Positions 36,077-44,305 of a stretch of DNA of 64,000 bases are shown here, piece after piece. This stretch comes from Kordiimonas marina (GTDB lineage: Bacteria; Pseudomonadota; Alphaproteobacteria; Sphingomonadales; Kordiimonadaceae): the NCBI RefSeq assembly GCF_023006325.1, contig NZ_JAINDF010000002.1:372001-436000 (forward strand), in the 5' to 3' direction. Each line of letters begins with the position of its first letter. Within the stretch, counting starts at the first letter, position 1. Under the pieces are notes generated by a model that was given only the letters and a program-made list of their open reading frames with translations, was not told the DNA's origin and did no database searches. The position numbers and the translations under genes are program-made.

Positions 36077-36988
36077 ATGCAAAGAACAGGCAAAAGACGG
36101 TTGAAAATGCCGCGTGCCAAAATCATCGAAGCCTTTGCGTGCCTTGTTTTGTTTTTTGCAGCCCCGCCCCTGCGGGCTGATGATAAGGCGCCTGTTGCTG
36201 TCCAATGGTATGTCATGGACTATCCCCCGTCCTACATTGTTAGCGGGCCGGAGAAGGGAACAGGCTATCAGGACAAAATCCTCGATTATTTCGCCTCGAA
36301 AATGCCGGGCTTCCGGATCGAACGCCACCCTGCGGCGATCGCGCGCCTCTTGTCCAACCTGTCAAATGGCGTTGGCGTATGCTCCGGGTCTCTGGGCCGC
36401 ACGGCTGAGCGCGAAAAGCATATGGTTTTCTCCGATCCGATCCTCTATTCGCTGCCGACGCGGCTGGTGGTGACTGCGGCCGCAGCGCCCAAAGTACGGG
36501 CCCTTCTGGATGCGAATGGCAAAATCCAACCGGAAAAGCTCGCCAAAGCGGGCTTTGTGCGTGCCGGTGTGGTGAAGGGCCGGACCTATGGCCCTGTGGT
36601 CGATGCTTTCCTGGCCCGGCATAAAGACGAAGTCAGCAGCACGGGGCGGACCGAACTTGTGTTCCGGATGCTGGCGCGGGGACGGGTGGACTATAGCTTC
36701 TCCTACCCTGATGAAGCCGGCTATTATGCCCGTATCCATATGGCGGCGGATGACGATTCGTCTTTCACAACATTCCCGATTGCCGGGTTGCCGGATGTGA
36801 TGGCCAGCTATTTCGCCTGCTCGAAAGATGCGGTGGGGCGCAAGGTGATCGGAGCGGTCAACAAGGTCATCAGCGAACACAGGTCCAGAACTGTCACCAC
36901 GCCCTGGACCCATTATTATCTTTCCTGGATCGACAAGAACGCCCGGCATGATATCGAGCTTGCGCAAGACCATCCGGCGCAGCGGTAA
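36077..36988 (+). CDS. Exported solute-binding family 3-like protein (TIGR02285 type)
   Basis: A 303-residue protein with an N-terminal signal (about 1-35, after MQRTGKRRLKM) and a type II periplasmic-binding fold. The start WYVMDYPPSYIVSGPEKGTGYQDKIL and the VCSGSLGRTAEREKHMVFSDPI segment are typical of TIGR02285 proteins, usually stand-alone and without an ABC transporter, as here. The ligand is unknown. The ribosome site GAGGGA is good. It is closed by a hairpin and is divergent from pabBC. Confidence 0.8.
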   Translation: MQRTGKRRLKMPRAKIIEAFACLVLFFAAPPLRADDKAPVAVQWYVMDYPPSYIVSGPEKGTGYQDKILDYFASKMPGFRIERHPAAIARLLSNLSNGVGVCSGSLGRTAEREKHMVFSDPILYSLPTRLVVTAAAAPKVRALLDANGKIQPEKLAKAGFVRAGVVKGRTYGPVVDAFLARHKDEVSSTGRTELVFRMLARGRVDYSFSYPDEAGYYARIHMAADDDSSFTTFPIAGLPDVMASYFACSKDAVGRKVIGAVNKVISEHRSRTVTTPWTHYYLSWIDKNARHDIELAQDHPAQR

Positions 36989-37016
36989 AACCCGCCCGTC
37001 AGGTGCGGAGAAATAA

Positions 37017-37041
37017 AGAAGGGCCCCGACGGGCCCTTTTG
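37017..37041 (+). terminator. Hairpin terminator after the binding protein gene
   Basis: AAGGGCCC (37019-37026) pairs with GGGCCCTT (37031-37038), then T's. It also faces the convergent MAPEG gene. Confidence 0.8.
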
Positions 37042-37083
37042 TGTGTCTGATGTTTTTCGCCAGTCCTTACTGGCGACAGGAGC

Positions 37084-37473
37084 CTAGAGGCTGTAGGCCA
37101 GGATGAGCGTATGGACGGACGCCCACAGAAGGATGACCGCCGTCCCCATGGCCCCAAGGCTTCTGAGCGCATTGGGCTTGTCCGTCTCCGTCAGGAGGCC
37201 CCAGGCGTGCAGCACGCGGGCGGCAAAGAAGCCGACACCCAGGATCATCATTTCCAGATATCCGGCGCCCAGGCTTTCAGAGGCGCCCAGCACGATCAGG
37301 GTGATCGGTGCCCATTCGGTCAGGTTGGCGTGGGCGCGTACGGCTTTCATAAGCCGCGGGTCATCGCCCATGCCGAGCGAGGTTTTGGTCACGCCGCGCA
37401 TCCGGCCGACCTGCAGGCCCAGAAGGGCGTAAAGAAGCCCGGTAAAGGCTGCGGTGATAAAGGTAATATGCAT
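37084..37473 (-). CDS. MAPEG-family membrane protein, copy 2
   Basis: A 129-residue protein with four membrane helices. The family signature is the polar loop after the first helix (RVGRMRGVTKTSLGMGDDPRLMKAVRAHANLTEWAP) with the conserved Arg and Asn of the glutathione-type binding site. MAPEG proteins act on lipophilic substrates with glutathione, but bacterial members such as this are mostly uncharacterised. The neighbouring gene at 37483-37872 is a paralogue of the same length, 9 bases upstream. Confidence 0.88.
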   Translation of the reverse strand: MHITFITAAFTGLLYALLGLQVGRMRGVTKTSLGMGDDPRLMKAVRAHANLTEWAPITLIVLGASESLGAGYLEMMILGVGFFAARVLHAWGLLTETDKPNALRSLGAMGTAVILLWASVHTLILAYSL

Positions 37474-37482
37474 TGGTGCCCC

Positions 37483-37872
37483 CTAGACCAGGTGATAACC
37501 GACAAGAAGGCCCATCACGGACTCGACAAGGATGACAACGCCCGTAAGGACAGTGCCCCAGAAGCGGAACAAGTTGGGATCGTCGATTTTGCCCAGCGTC
37601 AGGCCGTGCATACAGCGGGCGACCACGAAAGTCGCGCCCAGCACGATCAGAAGCGGCCGGTTTGCCCCCATGCTTTCCAGCAGTCCAAGCAGGATCAGCG
37701 CCACCGGGGCATATTCCACCAGGTTGCCCTGCGCCCGGATCGCATAGGTCAGCCCTTCATCGCCGCCATCCCCAATCGATGTCTTGGTTCTGCCACGATG
37801 TTTGGTTACGTTATATGATAGGTAAATTAGCAGTAGCCCGATAAAGCTTGCCGTTATAAGCGTGATCGTCAT
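37483..37872 (-). CDS. MAPEG-family membrane protein, copy 1
   Basis: A 129-residue paralogue of the next gene: YNVTKHRGRTKTSIGDGGDEGLTYAIRAQGNLVEYAP in the same loop, again with four membrane helices. The two share spacing and the N-L-x-E-Y/W-A-P core but differ elsewhere, so this is an older tandem duplication. Divergent from the SRPBCC gene. Both may be expressed together. Confidence 0.88.
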   Translation of the reverse strand: MTITLITASFIGLLLIYLSYNVTKHRGRTKTSIGDGGDEGLTYAIRAQGNLVEYAPVALILLGLLESMGANRPLLIVLGATFVVARCMHGLTLGKIDDPNLFRFWGTVLTGVVILVESVMGLLVGYHLV

Positions 37873-37975
37873 AAGTCCTCCCCAAGATTTCCGGCCGGTC
37901 TTTCATTGCAGACGGCACGAGGGTGCTGCTAAACGAAGGCCGGGTCAAGCGACACAGGTAAAAGGACCGTCAGCA

Positions 37976-38569
37976 ATGGCACGGGATAATTTCAAAGACT
38001 GGAACCTTCTGCACAAAGTCACAGCGGCTGTTGTGGCCGCCCTTGTGGTCGGCATCGCCATCCATGCTGTCAGGGTGCGGACAGCGGCTTTCAAGTTTGA
38101 AGCCAGCCGCGACTATAACGTGAGTGCCGAGACCCTCTGGCCTTGGCTTGTCAATTACAAGGATCGTATCCGCTGGCAGGCTGAACTCATTGACATGTCG
38201 CGCCTGATGGGCGATGCGGACAAACCCGGTTCAACCCGCCTCATATTCTGGCAGCGCGGCTATAAAAAATGGTCGGCTGTGGAACGGACCGAAGAAGTAG
38301 TCCAGAACCGGCTTTACGCCACGTATCAGGAAGCGGACGGTGACCACCGTTGGTTCCGGGTGGAACTGATCCCGGAAGGTGCGTGCAAGACGCGGGTCGT
38401 CATGCATGAAGTGATCAAGCCGCTGACCTACGCGGACCGCTTCTGGTATTTCAGCGAAGCGTCCGACAGGCAGCACCGGCTGGATATTTCACTGGATGCG
38501 CTTGGCTACTGGATGAAGAAAACCGCCCCCACATGCAAGGGCGAGACGGCAGGGGATGCCGCCGGGTAA
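37976..38569 (+). CDS. SRPBCC-superfamily lipid- or ligand-binding protein with membrane anchor
   Basis: A 197-residue protein. An N-terminal membrane helix (about 13-33) is followed by a single helix-grip domain of the SRPBCC (START-like) type: ASRDYNVSAETLWPWLVNY opens the first strand and helix, and the final long helix lies near 170-185. I start at the ATG at 37976 (MARDNF), which has AAAAGGA upstream; the frame opens much earlier without support. The ligand is unknown. Confidence 0.7.
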   Translation: MARDNFKDWNLLHKVTAAVVAALVVGIAIHAVRVRTAAFKFEASRDYNVSAETLWPWLVNYKDRIRWQAELIDMSRLMGDADKPGSTRLIFWQRGYKKWSAVERTEEVVQNRLYATYQEADGDHRWFRVELIPEGACKTRVVMHEVIKPLTYADRFWYFSEASDRQHRLDISLDALGYWMKKTAPTCKGETAGDAAG

Positions 38570-38581
38570 CGCTGTCTAGGC

Positions 38582-38761
38582 TCAGATCTGGGCGACGTCG
38601 AAGTCGGTGAATTCCCATTCTTCGATCCGGTCCATTTCGGTCAGGAACAGGTTCTCAGCAGCGACCACTGCTTCTTCTTCGCTATCGGCGTCGACCTCCG
38701 TAACCCAATAAAACATGCCGTGGGGGAGTTTTGCTTGCAGGGTAACTTTCTGACGGGCCAT
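38582..38761 (-). CDS. 59-residue acidic small protein
   Basis: A short cytoplasmic protein: start MARQKVTLQAKLPHGMFYWV, then TEVDADSEEEAVVAAENLF and an acidic aromatic end. The ribosome site AGAGGA is 7 bases before the ATG. The alternation of strand, helix and strand suggests a ferredoxin-like half or a small regulatory domain similar to those where residues after 'DADSEEEA' form a helix. No function is known to me. Confidence 0.7.
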   Translation of the reverse strand: MARQKVTLQAKLPHGMFYWVTEVDADSEEEAVVAAENLFLTEMDRIEEWEFTDFDVAQI

Positions 38762-38893
38762 ACGTGCGTCCTCTTGCGCAAAAAAGCTTGTTCAATGTGG
38801 TTAGCGTATGGCGACCTCCTAGCATGAAGGCGCCGGGGCTGCAATGACGTGTGTCAAGTCTGCCGACTTGGGCGCGCGGACGGCCGGATGGTC

Positions 38894-39889
38894 CTAAAAC
38901 CAGGCAGGGGCCTCGGGTTTGATGGCTTCCCCTTTGAGAAAAGCGTCATTGAGCGCGTAAAAATAATCGATCGGATGGCGGCGGATGGCTTCGAAGTCCC
39001 GGTGGGCCTGCGCGGTGAAGGACCGGCGGCTTTCATACACCTTGCGTGTGGCTTCGGCTTCGGCGGTGGGCAGGGTGGCCAGCAAGGCCCAATAGGCGGC
39101 GAAGGCCTTGTCCCCCATCAGGATGCGCGCGGTCGCCAGCTTATTGAAATGCTGGTACTTGATGTGGTCGACCCAGGGCGCGCCGCGGCTATCCCGGTAG
39201 ATATGGCCAATCTCCACCTCGTTGATCAGCTGGCAGCTACCACCGGCGAGCCAGGCCTTGATGCTGATAAGCGGTTCCTCGCCGCCATAGCGGTGCAGGC
39301 CGCGGTAGCCGCCGATCTTCATCAGGAAATCCCGCCGCATGGCATAGCAGCCGCCCAGCACGCAGGGCACATAGGCTGTGCCCGTATCGCCCAAGGGACG
39401 CTGGTTCCATTCGGGCTTCAGCGATTCCGTGAAGGTGGCCTCAAGCAGTTTGACGCTGGCGCCGCGGCCCAACGGCGCCCCGGTTTCGACAGCATCCCGG
39501 TCTGCGGTTGCCGGGCGTAAGGGCCGGCTGAGCGCGCAATAAAGCGCCTTCGGGTCGGCGGCGATGGTGTCGTTGATGATCCGGTGCCAGTCGCTTGCGT
39601 AGAAGCGGACATGGGCATCGAGGAAAAGGACATTCTCGGTCCTGGCCCAGCGCGCGCCCTTGTGGCGGCTGTGGGCCGGCCCGACGCGGGCTTCATTCAG
39701 CATGTAGCGGCAGCCGTAACTGTGGGCGACCGTTTCATAATCGACGTCGTCGTCGGAGGCATCGTTGATCAGAAGGATATCGACCTCATGCCCCGCGGTT
39801 TCACGGATGCCGCGCACGGTCCGTTCCACCTCGTCGCCTTCATTGGCGAAACAGATGGCGGCTGTGAGCGCGGGTGTGGGCATTGGCAT
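38894..39889 (-). CDS. Glycosyltransferase family 2 protein
   Basis: A 331-residue GT-A enzyme. The start TAAICFANEGDEVERTVRGI forms the nucleotide-binding part, ILLINDASDDD the first Asp-rich strand, and LFLDAHVRF carries the DxH in place of the usual DxD metal motif. A GGCYAMRRDFLMKIGGYRGLHRYGGEE acceptor loop follows. DxH is known from polypeptide GalNAc-type GT2/GT27-like enzymes. It likely decorates a cell-surface polymer. It is alone here, with no polysaccharide cluster around it. Confidence 0.85.
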   Translation of the reverse strand: MPMPTPALTAAICFANEGDEVERTVRGIRETAGHEVDILLINDASDDDVDYETVAHSYGCRYMLNEARVGPAHSRHKGARWARTENVLFLDAHVRFYASDWHRIINDTIAADPKALYCALSRPLRPATADRDAVETGAPLGRGASVKLLEATFTESLKPEWNQRPLGDTGTAYVPCVLGGCYAMRRDFLMKIGGYRGLHRYGGEEPLISIKAWLAGGSCQLINEVEIGHIYRDSRGAPWVDHIKYQHFNKLATARILMGDKAFAAYWALLATLPTAEAEATRKVYESRRSFTAQAHRDFEAIRRHPIDYFYALNDAFLKGEAIKPEAPAWF

Positions 39890-39980
39890 CCTGTCCTGGG
39901 TTGATGGTCGCCTTCAGTTAACATGGTTGCGCGCCCGGCTTGCAAGGCAAAACGGGCGCGCAAATGAGAATGGTTCGGGC

Positions 39981-41120
39981 TTAAAGCGAGCGGCCGATCA
40001 GTTCCTTCATGATCTCGGAGGTGCCGCCATAAATGCGCTGCACCCGGCTGTCGGTATAATGGTGCGCGATTTCATATTCCGCCATGAAGCCGTAGCCGCC
40101 ATGCAGCTGGACGCAGGTGTCCACCACACGGCCCTGCATCTCGGTAGTCCACAGTTTGGACATGGCGCCGCCCATGGCATCCAGCTCGCCTTTCACATGG
40201 CGGGCCAGGCACTGGTCGATGAAAGCCCAGCCGACCTCGATCTCGGTTTTCATTTCAGCGAGCTTGAAGCGGGTGTTCTGGAAAGCAGAGATCGGCCGCC
40301 CGAACGCCTGACGCTCCTTGACATAATCAAGCGTGATGTCGAAGGCGCGCTGGGCGCCCGCCATGGCGATGACGCCGATCGACAGCCGTTCCTGCGGCAG
40401 CTGTTGCATCAGATACATGAAGCCTGCGCCCTCGGCCCCGATCAGGTTGGTGGCGGGCACGCGCACTTCGTCGAAGAACAGCTCCGACGTGTCGGACGAA
40501 TGCTGGCCGATCTTCTCGAGGTTGCGGCCGCGGCGGAAGCCCTCGCGGTCGGCCTCAACCACGATCAGGCTGACGCCCTTGGCGCCTTCCTTGGGGTCGG
40601 TCTTGCAGGCGACGATGACGAAGTCGCAGTTCTGGCCGTTGGAGATGAAGGTCTTCTGGCCCGAAACCACATAATGGTTGCCGTCCAGCTTGGCGGTGGT
40701 CTTGATGCCCTGAAGGTCCGAGCCGGTACCCGGTTCGGTCATGGCGATCGCGCCGACCATCTCCCCCGTCGCCATCTTGGGCAGGATGCGTTCCTTCAGG
40801 TCGTCCGAGCCGTAATGCAGGAGGTAGGGGGCAACAATGTCGGAATGCACGGCCAGCGCCGCGCCGCCGCCGCGGTTATAGACCTGCTCCTCGTTGATCA
40901 CGCAGTTGAAGCGGTAGTCACCGCCGGCGCCGCCATATTCTTCCGGGATCTGCGGGCACAGGATACCGGCCTCACCGGCCTTGTTCCAGAAATCCCGCGG
41001 GACCTTGCCGGCCTTCGACCATTCCTCGGCGTGCGGGGTCGCTTCCGCCTGGAAGAATTTGCGCACGGCGTCGCGGAAAATATTGTGTTCTTCATCGTAT
41101 ACGGCGCGGTTGGCCAGCAT
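39981..41120 (-). CDS. Acyl-CoA dehydrogenase
   Basis: A 379-residue flavoenzyme with the complete family plan: N-terminal helices, a middle beta domain with AMTEPGTGSDLQGIKTTA and VSGQKTFISNG, and C-terminal helices ending in RVQRIYGGTSEIMKELIGRSL. The family's usual glutamate in IYEGT is Gly here, as in long-chain and isovaleryl-CoA members, where the catalytic base is on another helix. The substrate is thus probably long or branched, by inference. It should pass electrons to the ETF encoded at 10-12 kb. Confidence 0.92.
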   Translation of the reverse strand: MLANRAVYDEEHNIFRDAVRKFFQAEATPHAEEWSKAGKVPRDFWNKAGEAGILCPQIPEEYGGAGGDYRFNCVINEEQVYNRGGGAALAVHSDIVAPYLLHYGSDDLKERILPKMATGEMVGAIAMTEPGTGSDLQGIKTTAKLDGNHYVVSGQKTFISNGQNCDFVIVACKTDPKEGAKGVSLIVVEADREGFRRGRNLEKIGQHSSDTSELFFDEVRVPATNLIGAEGAGFMYLMQQLPQERLSIGVIAMAGAQRAFDITLDYVKERQAFGRPISAFQNTRFKLAEMKTEIEVGWAFIDQCLARHVKGELDAMGGAMSKLWTTEMQGRVVDTCVQLHGGYGFMAEYEIAHHYTDSRVQRIYGGTSEIMKELIGRSL

Positions 41121-41238
41121 GTCGTCCCTCCCTCAAAAGACATGACCGTGAAGATGGGGGCGGTGTGGGCACAAGTCAAATTTTATGGACCGGATAGTCC
41201 AATAAAGATGGCAGTGCTACACCCGAGACCCGGAAATG

Positions 41239-41276
41239 AAAAAGGACCCTGGCCGGTTTTCCCGGCGGGTCCTTTT
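41239..41276 (-). terminator. Terminator of the small exported protein gene
   Basis: On the minus strand, a stem AAAGGACCC...GGGTCCTTT with an inner CCGG-AAAA-CCGG part, ending in T's, lies directly after the gene at 41304. Confidence 0.75.
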
Positions 41277-41303
41277 GGTATGGCTTAGGGAATTGGGGCT
41301 GGC

Positions 41304-41672
41304 TTATTTGCCGCCTTCTTCCTCATGCAGATGGGCATCGCGGTAGGCGCGGATGGCATCGTTCATCTGGATCTGAAGGTTGCGGCGGCCGTTATGCAGG
41401 CTGGCCAGGTCCTCGGCCCAGCGGGCCTTCTGGTCCTTGGTCATGAACGGCATGATCTGCTGCCCCCACGTATCCATGCAGGACAGATATTTATCGACCT
41501 TTTCCGAATAAGCGACCACGGCATCGCGGGCCAGCCGGATATGCTCCGTGGTGGCGGTGGCGCCGTTCGGGATCGTGGGCTTGTCAAGCGGCGGCTGGCC
41601 GCAATCTCCGGCCGCGGCAGGCAGGGATGCGAACAGGCAGAAAGCAATAAGAAGAGACAAGCGTTTCATCAT
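41304..41672 (-). CDS. Small exported protein of unknown function
   Basis: A 122-residue protein: signal peptide (about 1-21), then mature start GDCGQPPLDKPTIPNGATAT, a helical part with YLSCMD, and a charged end. Two cysteines at about 24 and 65 could form a disulfide. The KPTIPDGxxAT opening is shared with small periplasmic proteins of proteobacteria that have no assigned role. It stands alone between an acyl-CoA dehydrogenase and a gene with a histone-like tail. Confidence 0.75.
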   Translation of the reverse strand: MMKRLSLLIAFCLFASLPAAAGDCGQPPLDKPTIPNGATATTEHIRLARDAVVAYSEKVDKYLSCMDTWGQQIMPFMTKDQKARWAEDLASLHNGRRNLQIQMNDAIRAYRDAHLHEEEGGK

Positions 41673-41785
41673 GGATGTGGGTTCCTGTTACTCTGTGCCG
41701 TCACGAAAATCAGTCTGCGGCGATGTCATGACCGGCTGTCCATGCGGAGGTGCCGCAAGGGCAGCCGGCATTGTTTGATACGGGC

Positions 41786-42562
41786 TTAGTCAGCCTTTTT
41801 CTTCGGTGCCGCTTTTTTAGCCGGCGCTTTTTTAGCAGCCGGTTTCTTGGCGGCTGCCTTCTTCGCGGCCGGTTTCTTGGCAGGCGCCGGTTCGGCAGGC
41901 TCACCCAGGTCAACGGGCGGCGGCAGGTCATCTGCGCTCAGCGCTTCTGCCTGGACATTCCCTTGAAGGGCGGCCTGCTGGGCTTGCGCTGCTGCCTGCG
42001 CCTGGCGCATGGCTTCATCTTCCGCAGCAGCCTGTTCCGGGAACATCTGGCGGTAGACGGCATTGACGCGGCCAGCCACGTCCATCATCGCATCGGCGAC
42101 AGCCTTCAGGTTATAGGCCATGCCGCGATAGTAGAAGAGGTTGTTGTCCGGGTTATAGGCGCGGAACACACACTCATCCGTCGTGGAACCGTCGCCAACC
42201 GTGGCCGGGTCGCCGACAAAGTCGAACACAACCTGCTTGCCTTTGGTGGCGGTGATCCATTCTTCGACCCTCTCGTCACCGCGCTCCCACATTTCGCTGA
42301 GACGACGGTCATTGAGCGGATGCTTCTCCGGCAGCTGCAGCACTTTCCGGAGGGCTTCACCCCGGGTGCGAGCGCGCGCGCGCGGCGGCCACAGAAGGGC
42401 GGAAACCTGGCTCGCCGGCATCAGCACCATCTGGCCCGCGAAAAGCACGCCGGTGCCTGCGCGGTTGGTCAGCGACTGGTTGAAAAGTTCGAATGCGGCC
42501 TGGATATGAATGAACTGATTCCTCAGTTCGTGAATATAGATGGCAAGCGTGTTGTTATCCAT
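41786..42562 (-). CDS. Protein with histone H1-like Lys/Ala/Pro-rich tail
   Basis: A 258-residue protein. Residues 1-175 form an unknown alpha/beta part: a helical start MDNNTLAIYIHELRNQFIHIQ, and a later stretch around AYNPDNNLFYYRGMAYNLKAVADAMM. From about residue 178 it is Ala/Gln-rich and helical, and from about 226 to the end it has the PAAKK/AAAKK repeats of histone H1-type tails, which bind DNA in eukaryotic H1, in bacterial H1-like proteins such as AlgP, and in similar fusions. DNA or polyphosphate binding is therefore likely; the N-terminal domain is not recognised. Confidence 0.7.
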   Translation of the reverse strand: MDNNTLAIYIHELRNQFIHIQAAFELFNQSLTNRAGTGVLFAGQMVLMPASQVSALLWPPRARARTRGEALRKVLQLPEKHPLNDRRLSEMWERGDERVEEWITATKGKQVVFDFVGDPATVGDGSTTDECVFRAYNPDNNLFYYRGMAYNLKAVADAMMDVAGRVNAVYRQMFPEQAAAEDEAMRQAQAAAQAQQAALQGNVQAEALSADDLPPPVDLGEPAEPAPAKKPAAKKAAAKKPAAKKAPAKKAAPKKKAD

Positions 42563-42775
42563 TGTGTCCGTTCACTTCATACTTAGCGTTTTGTTTTCTG
42601 GTTCTGAAATGCCACGCCCGTACCCCCCTCATGAAGCCGGACATCCGCACTTGCATCGCAGCGATAGCACAGGCGCGGGCCCCTTTTCCAGCCCGTTATT
42701 GTCAGGATGGATTGCCAAAGTGGGGGCTTAGACGCTAAAGTGTCCTTGGGTGTTTAAAATTTGGGTGCGTATTTC

Positions 42776-43261
42776 ATGGCGAATACCTCGCTTGCCATGC
42801 GTTCGCATGGTACTGCCCCCACTGCGGGAAAACCAACGTCTGCGGCCAAGGCTTCAGGCGCCCAGTCCGCACGTCCGGCTGACGGGGCCAGCTTCGGCCG
42901 CAACTTCGGCACGGCACAAACCCAGCAGGCAGCACAAGCGGCAACCACCACCCAGGCCTTCGCAAAGCCAGGCGGTCCGGGGCTTTTGTCCACCGGCGTC
43001 CAGTTCCTGCTTGCGGAGACACGGACCCAGGAAGCGACCGCCGGTTTCGCGGCGCCATCTAACCTGGGACGCGCGCGGGATGCTTACCAGCGGGTGCAGA
43101 AACGGGTGCGGGAGACGATCAACGCCAGCATCCATGCCGCCAGTTCAGACCTTGGGCTTTCCGAAGCATCGCACAGCTCCTCCGGGCACGCGGCCTATGC
43201 GACGGCGGCAGCCGCTTATCAGGACAGCGGCGCGCTCGATGACGATATCGGCGGCGAATAA
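42776..43261 (+). CDS. Orphan Ala/Gly-rich protein
   Basis: A 161-residue protein rich in Ala, Ser and Thr. The first 65 residues look disordered; a short hydrophobic stretch GLLSTGVQFLLAETR is followed by a helical segment (about 100-125, with many Arg/Gln) and an Ala-rich end closing with the acidic DDDIGGE. No signal peptide or catalytic motif. A GTG at 42761 is a second possible start; neither start has a strong ribosome site. Function unknown. Confidence 0.6.
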   Translation: MANTSLAMRSHGTAPTAGKPTSAAKASGAQSARPADGASFGRNFGTAQTQQAAQAATTTQAFAKPGGPGLLSTGVQFLLAETRTQEATAGFAAPSNLGRARDAYQRVQKRVRETINASIHAASSDLGLSEASHSSSGHAAYATAAAAYQDSGALDDDIGGE

Positions 43262-43301
43262 CGCCTGTTTCCCGGCCAAATCCATACCATTCCGTCCATA
43301 A

Positions 43302-43330
43302 GAAAACAGGCCCGGCAGTGCCGGACCTGT
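43302..43330 (-). terminator. Probable terminator of the DUF1499 gene
   Basis: On the minus strand, ACAGG(T)CCGGCA pairs with TGCCGG(G)CCTGT (with one mismatched base each side) and is followed by TTTTCTT. It lies between convergent genes. Confidence 0.55.
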
Positions 43331-43391
43331 ATGTGTCTCATGTGTGATTCCCGAGAAGTGGACCCTGGGGCGCTTGGTTGCGTCAGCTGCC

Positions 43392-43922
43392 CTACGGTTT
43401 TTCCAGGCGGCTTCTCAGTTGATGAATCCAGCGTTCGACCCGTTCTTCATGGTCTTTCGACGTGCTTTTCCCGACCGGCTGGTAGCTGTAGATCGCCATC
43501 GCGCTCGACAGTTGCCCGGTCTTAACCACCCGGACCGAAACGACGGACGGATAGCTTTGGCCGGGTAGGCGCTCGGTGAAATCGAACTGGCTGTTGGCCA
43601 GGTCCACCTTGATGGTCTTGACCGTCGGCATCTGGTCGGCAAAGTCCGCGACCAGTTGGGTCAAGCGCCGGGCGCTGATATCGAAAAGCTCCGAATTGCC
43701 ATCGGCTTCGGCGTTCTTGCACAGGCTTGGCGAACACAGAAGGTATCCGGCCTTATCAGGCGTGTAGGCAAGCGTCTCGAAATCGGTCGGCGACAGGCTT
43801 CCCTGCTTTTCACCGAACAATTTGCTGCCGCCGCCCATCTGCGTCAGGAAAAAGGCCGCGAGGCCTGCCATGACGACGATCAGGCTGACGGCAATAACGA
43901 GCGAACGAAACCTTTCGAGCAT
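43392..43922 (-). CDS. DUF1499-family membrane-anchored protein
   Basis: A 176-residue protein with one N-terminal anchor (about 9-28). The DUF1499 domain follows from about residue 50: LLCSPSLCKNAEADG, then the SARRLTQLVADFADQMP helix and the VDLANSQFDFTERLPGQSYPSVVSVRVV strands. The Cys-x5-Cys is kept. The role of the domain is unknown. It lies upstream of nothing on its strand but next to an SCP2 gene 15 bases away, same orientation. Confidence 0.72.
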   Translation of the reverse strand: MLERFRSLVIAVSLIVVMAGLAAFFLTQMGGGSKLFGEKQGSLSPTDFETLAYTPDKAGYLLCSPSLCKNAEADGNSELFDISARRLTQLVADFADQMPTVKTIKVDLANSQFDFTERLPGQSYPSVVSVRVVKTGQLSSAMAIYSYQPVGKSTSKDHEERVERWIHQLRSRLEKP

Positions 43923-43937
43923 TGAGCGGAACCTGCC

Positions 43938-44237
43938 TTAACCGAGGATCGAACCAAGCTGCATGGCGAGGCTCATATCGCCTTCAACGCGCAGCTTGCC
44001 GGTCATGAAGGCCATCTGCGGGTTCAGGTCGCCCTGGGCGATCTGGACGAAATTGTCCATCGAAACCTTGACCGTGCAATCGGCTTCCGAATCCTCGTTG
44101 TCAACGACGGTCGGCGAGACTTTGCCGTCGATCCGCACCACGCCATCTTCACCGAAATCAAACTTGATAATAGCGGCGAGCGGCGAATGGGCGCCGACAC
44201 GGCCCCGCAGTTCATCGGTGATTTTAGCAAGTGACAT
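43938..44237 (-). CDS. SCP2 sterol-transfer-domain protein
   Basis: A 99-residue protein that is just the SCP2 fold, which binds lipids or CoA esters in a hydrophobic tunnel. The run ends in GDLNPQMAFMTGKLRVEGDMSLAMQLGSIL, typical of the domain's last strand and C-terminal helix. I start at the ATG at 44237 (MSLAKI), with GGAG upstream; the frame extends seven residues further. It could carry fatty acyl or sterol-like lipids. Confidence 0.9.
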   Translation of the reverse strand: MSLAKITDELRGRVGAHSPLAAIIKFDFGEDGVVRIDGKVSPTVVDNEDSEADCTVKVSMDNFVQIAQGDLNPQMAFMTGKLRVEGDMSLAMQLGSILG

Positions 44238-44305
44238 CTTTATCTCCCTTGACGACATCTTTTTGAGTATGCGCTGTATATTGGACTGGCACGTCCAGAA
44301 ATCAA

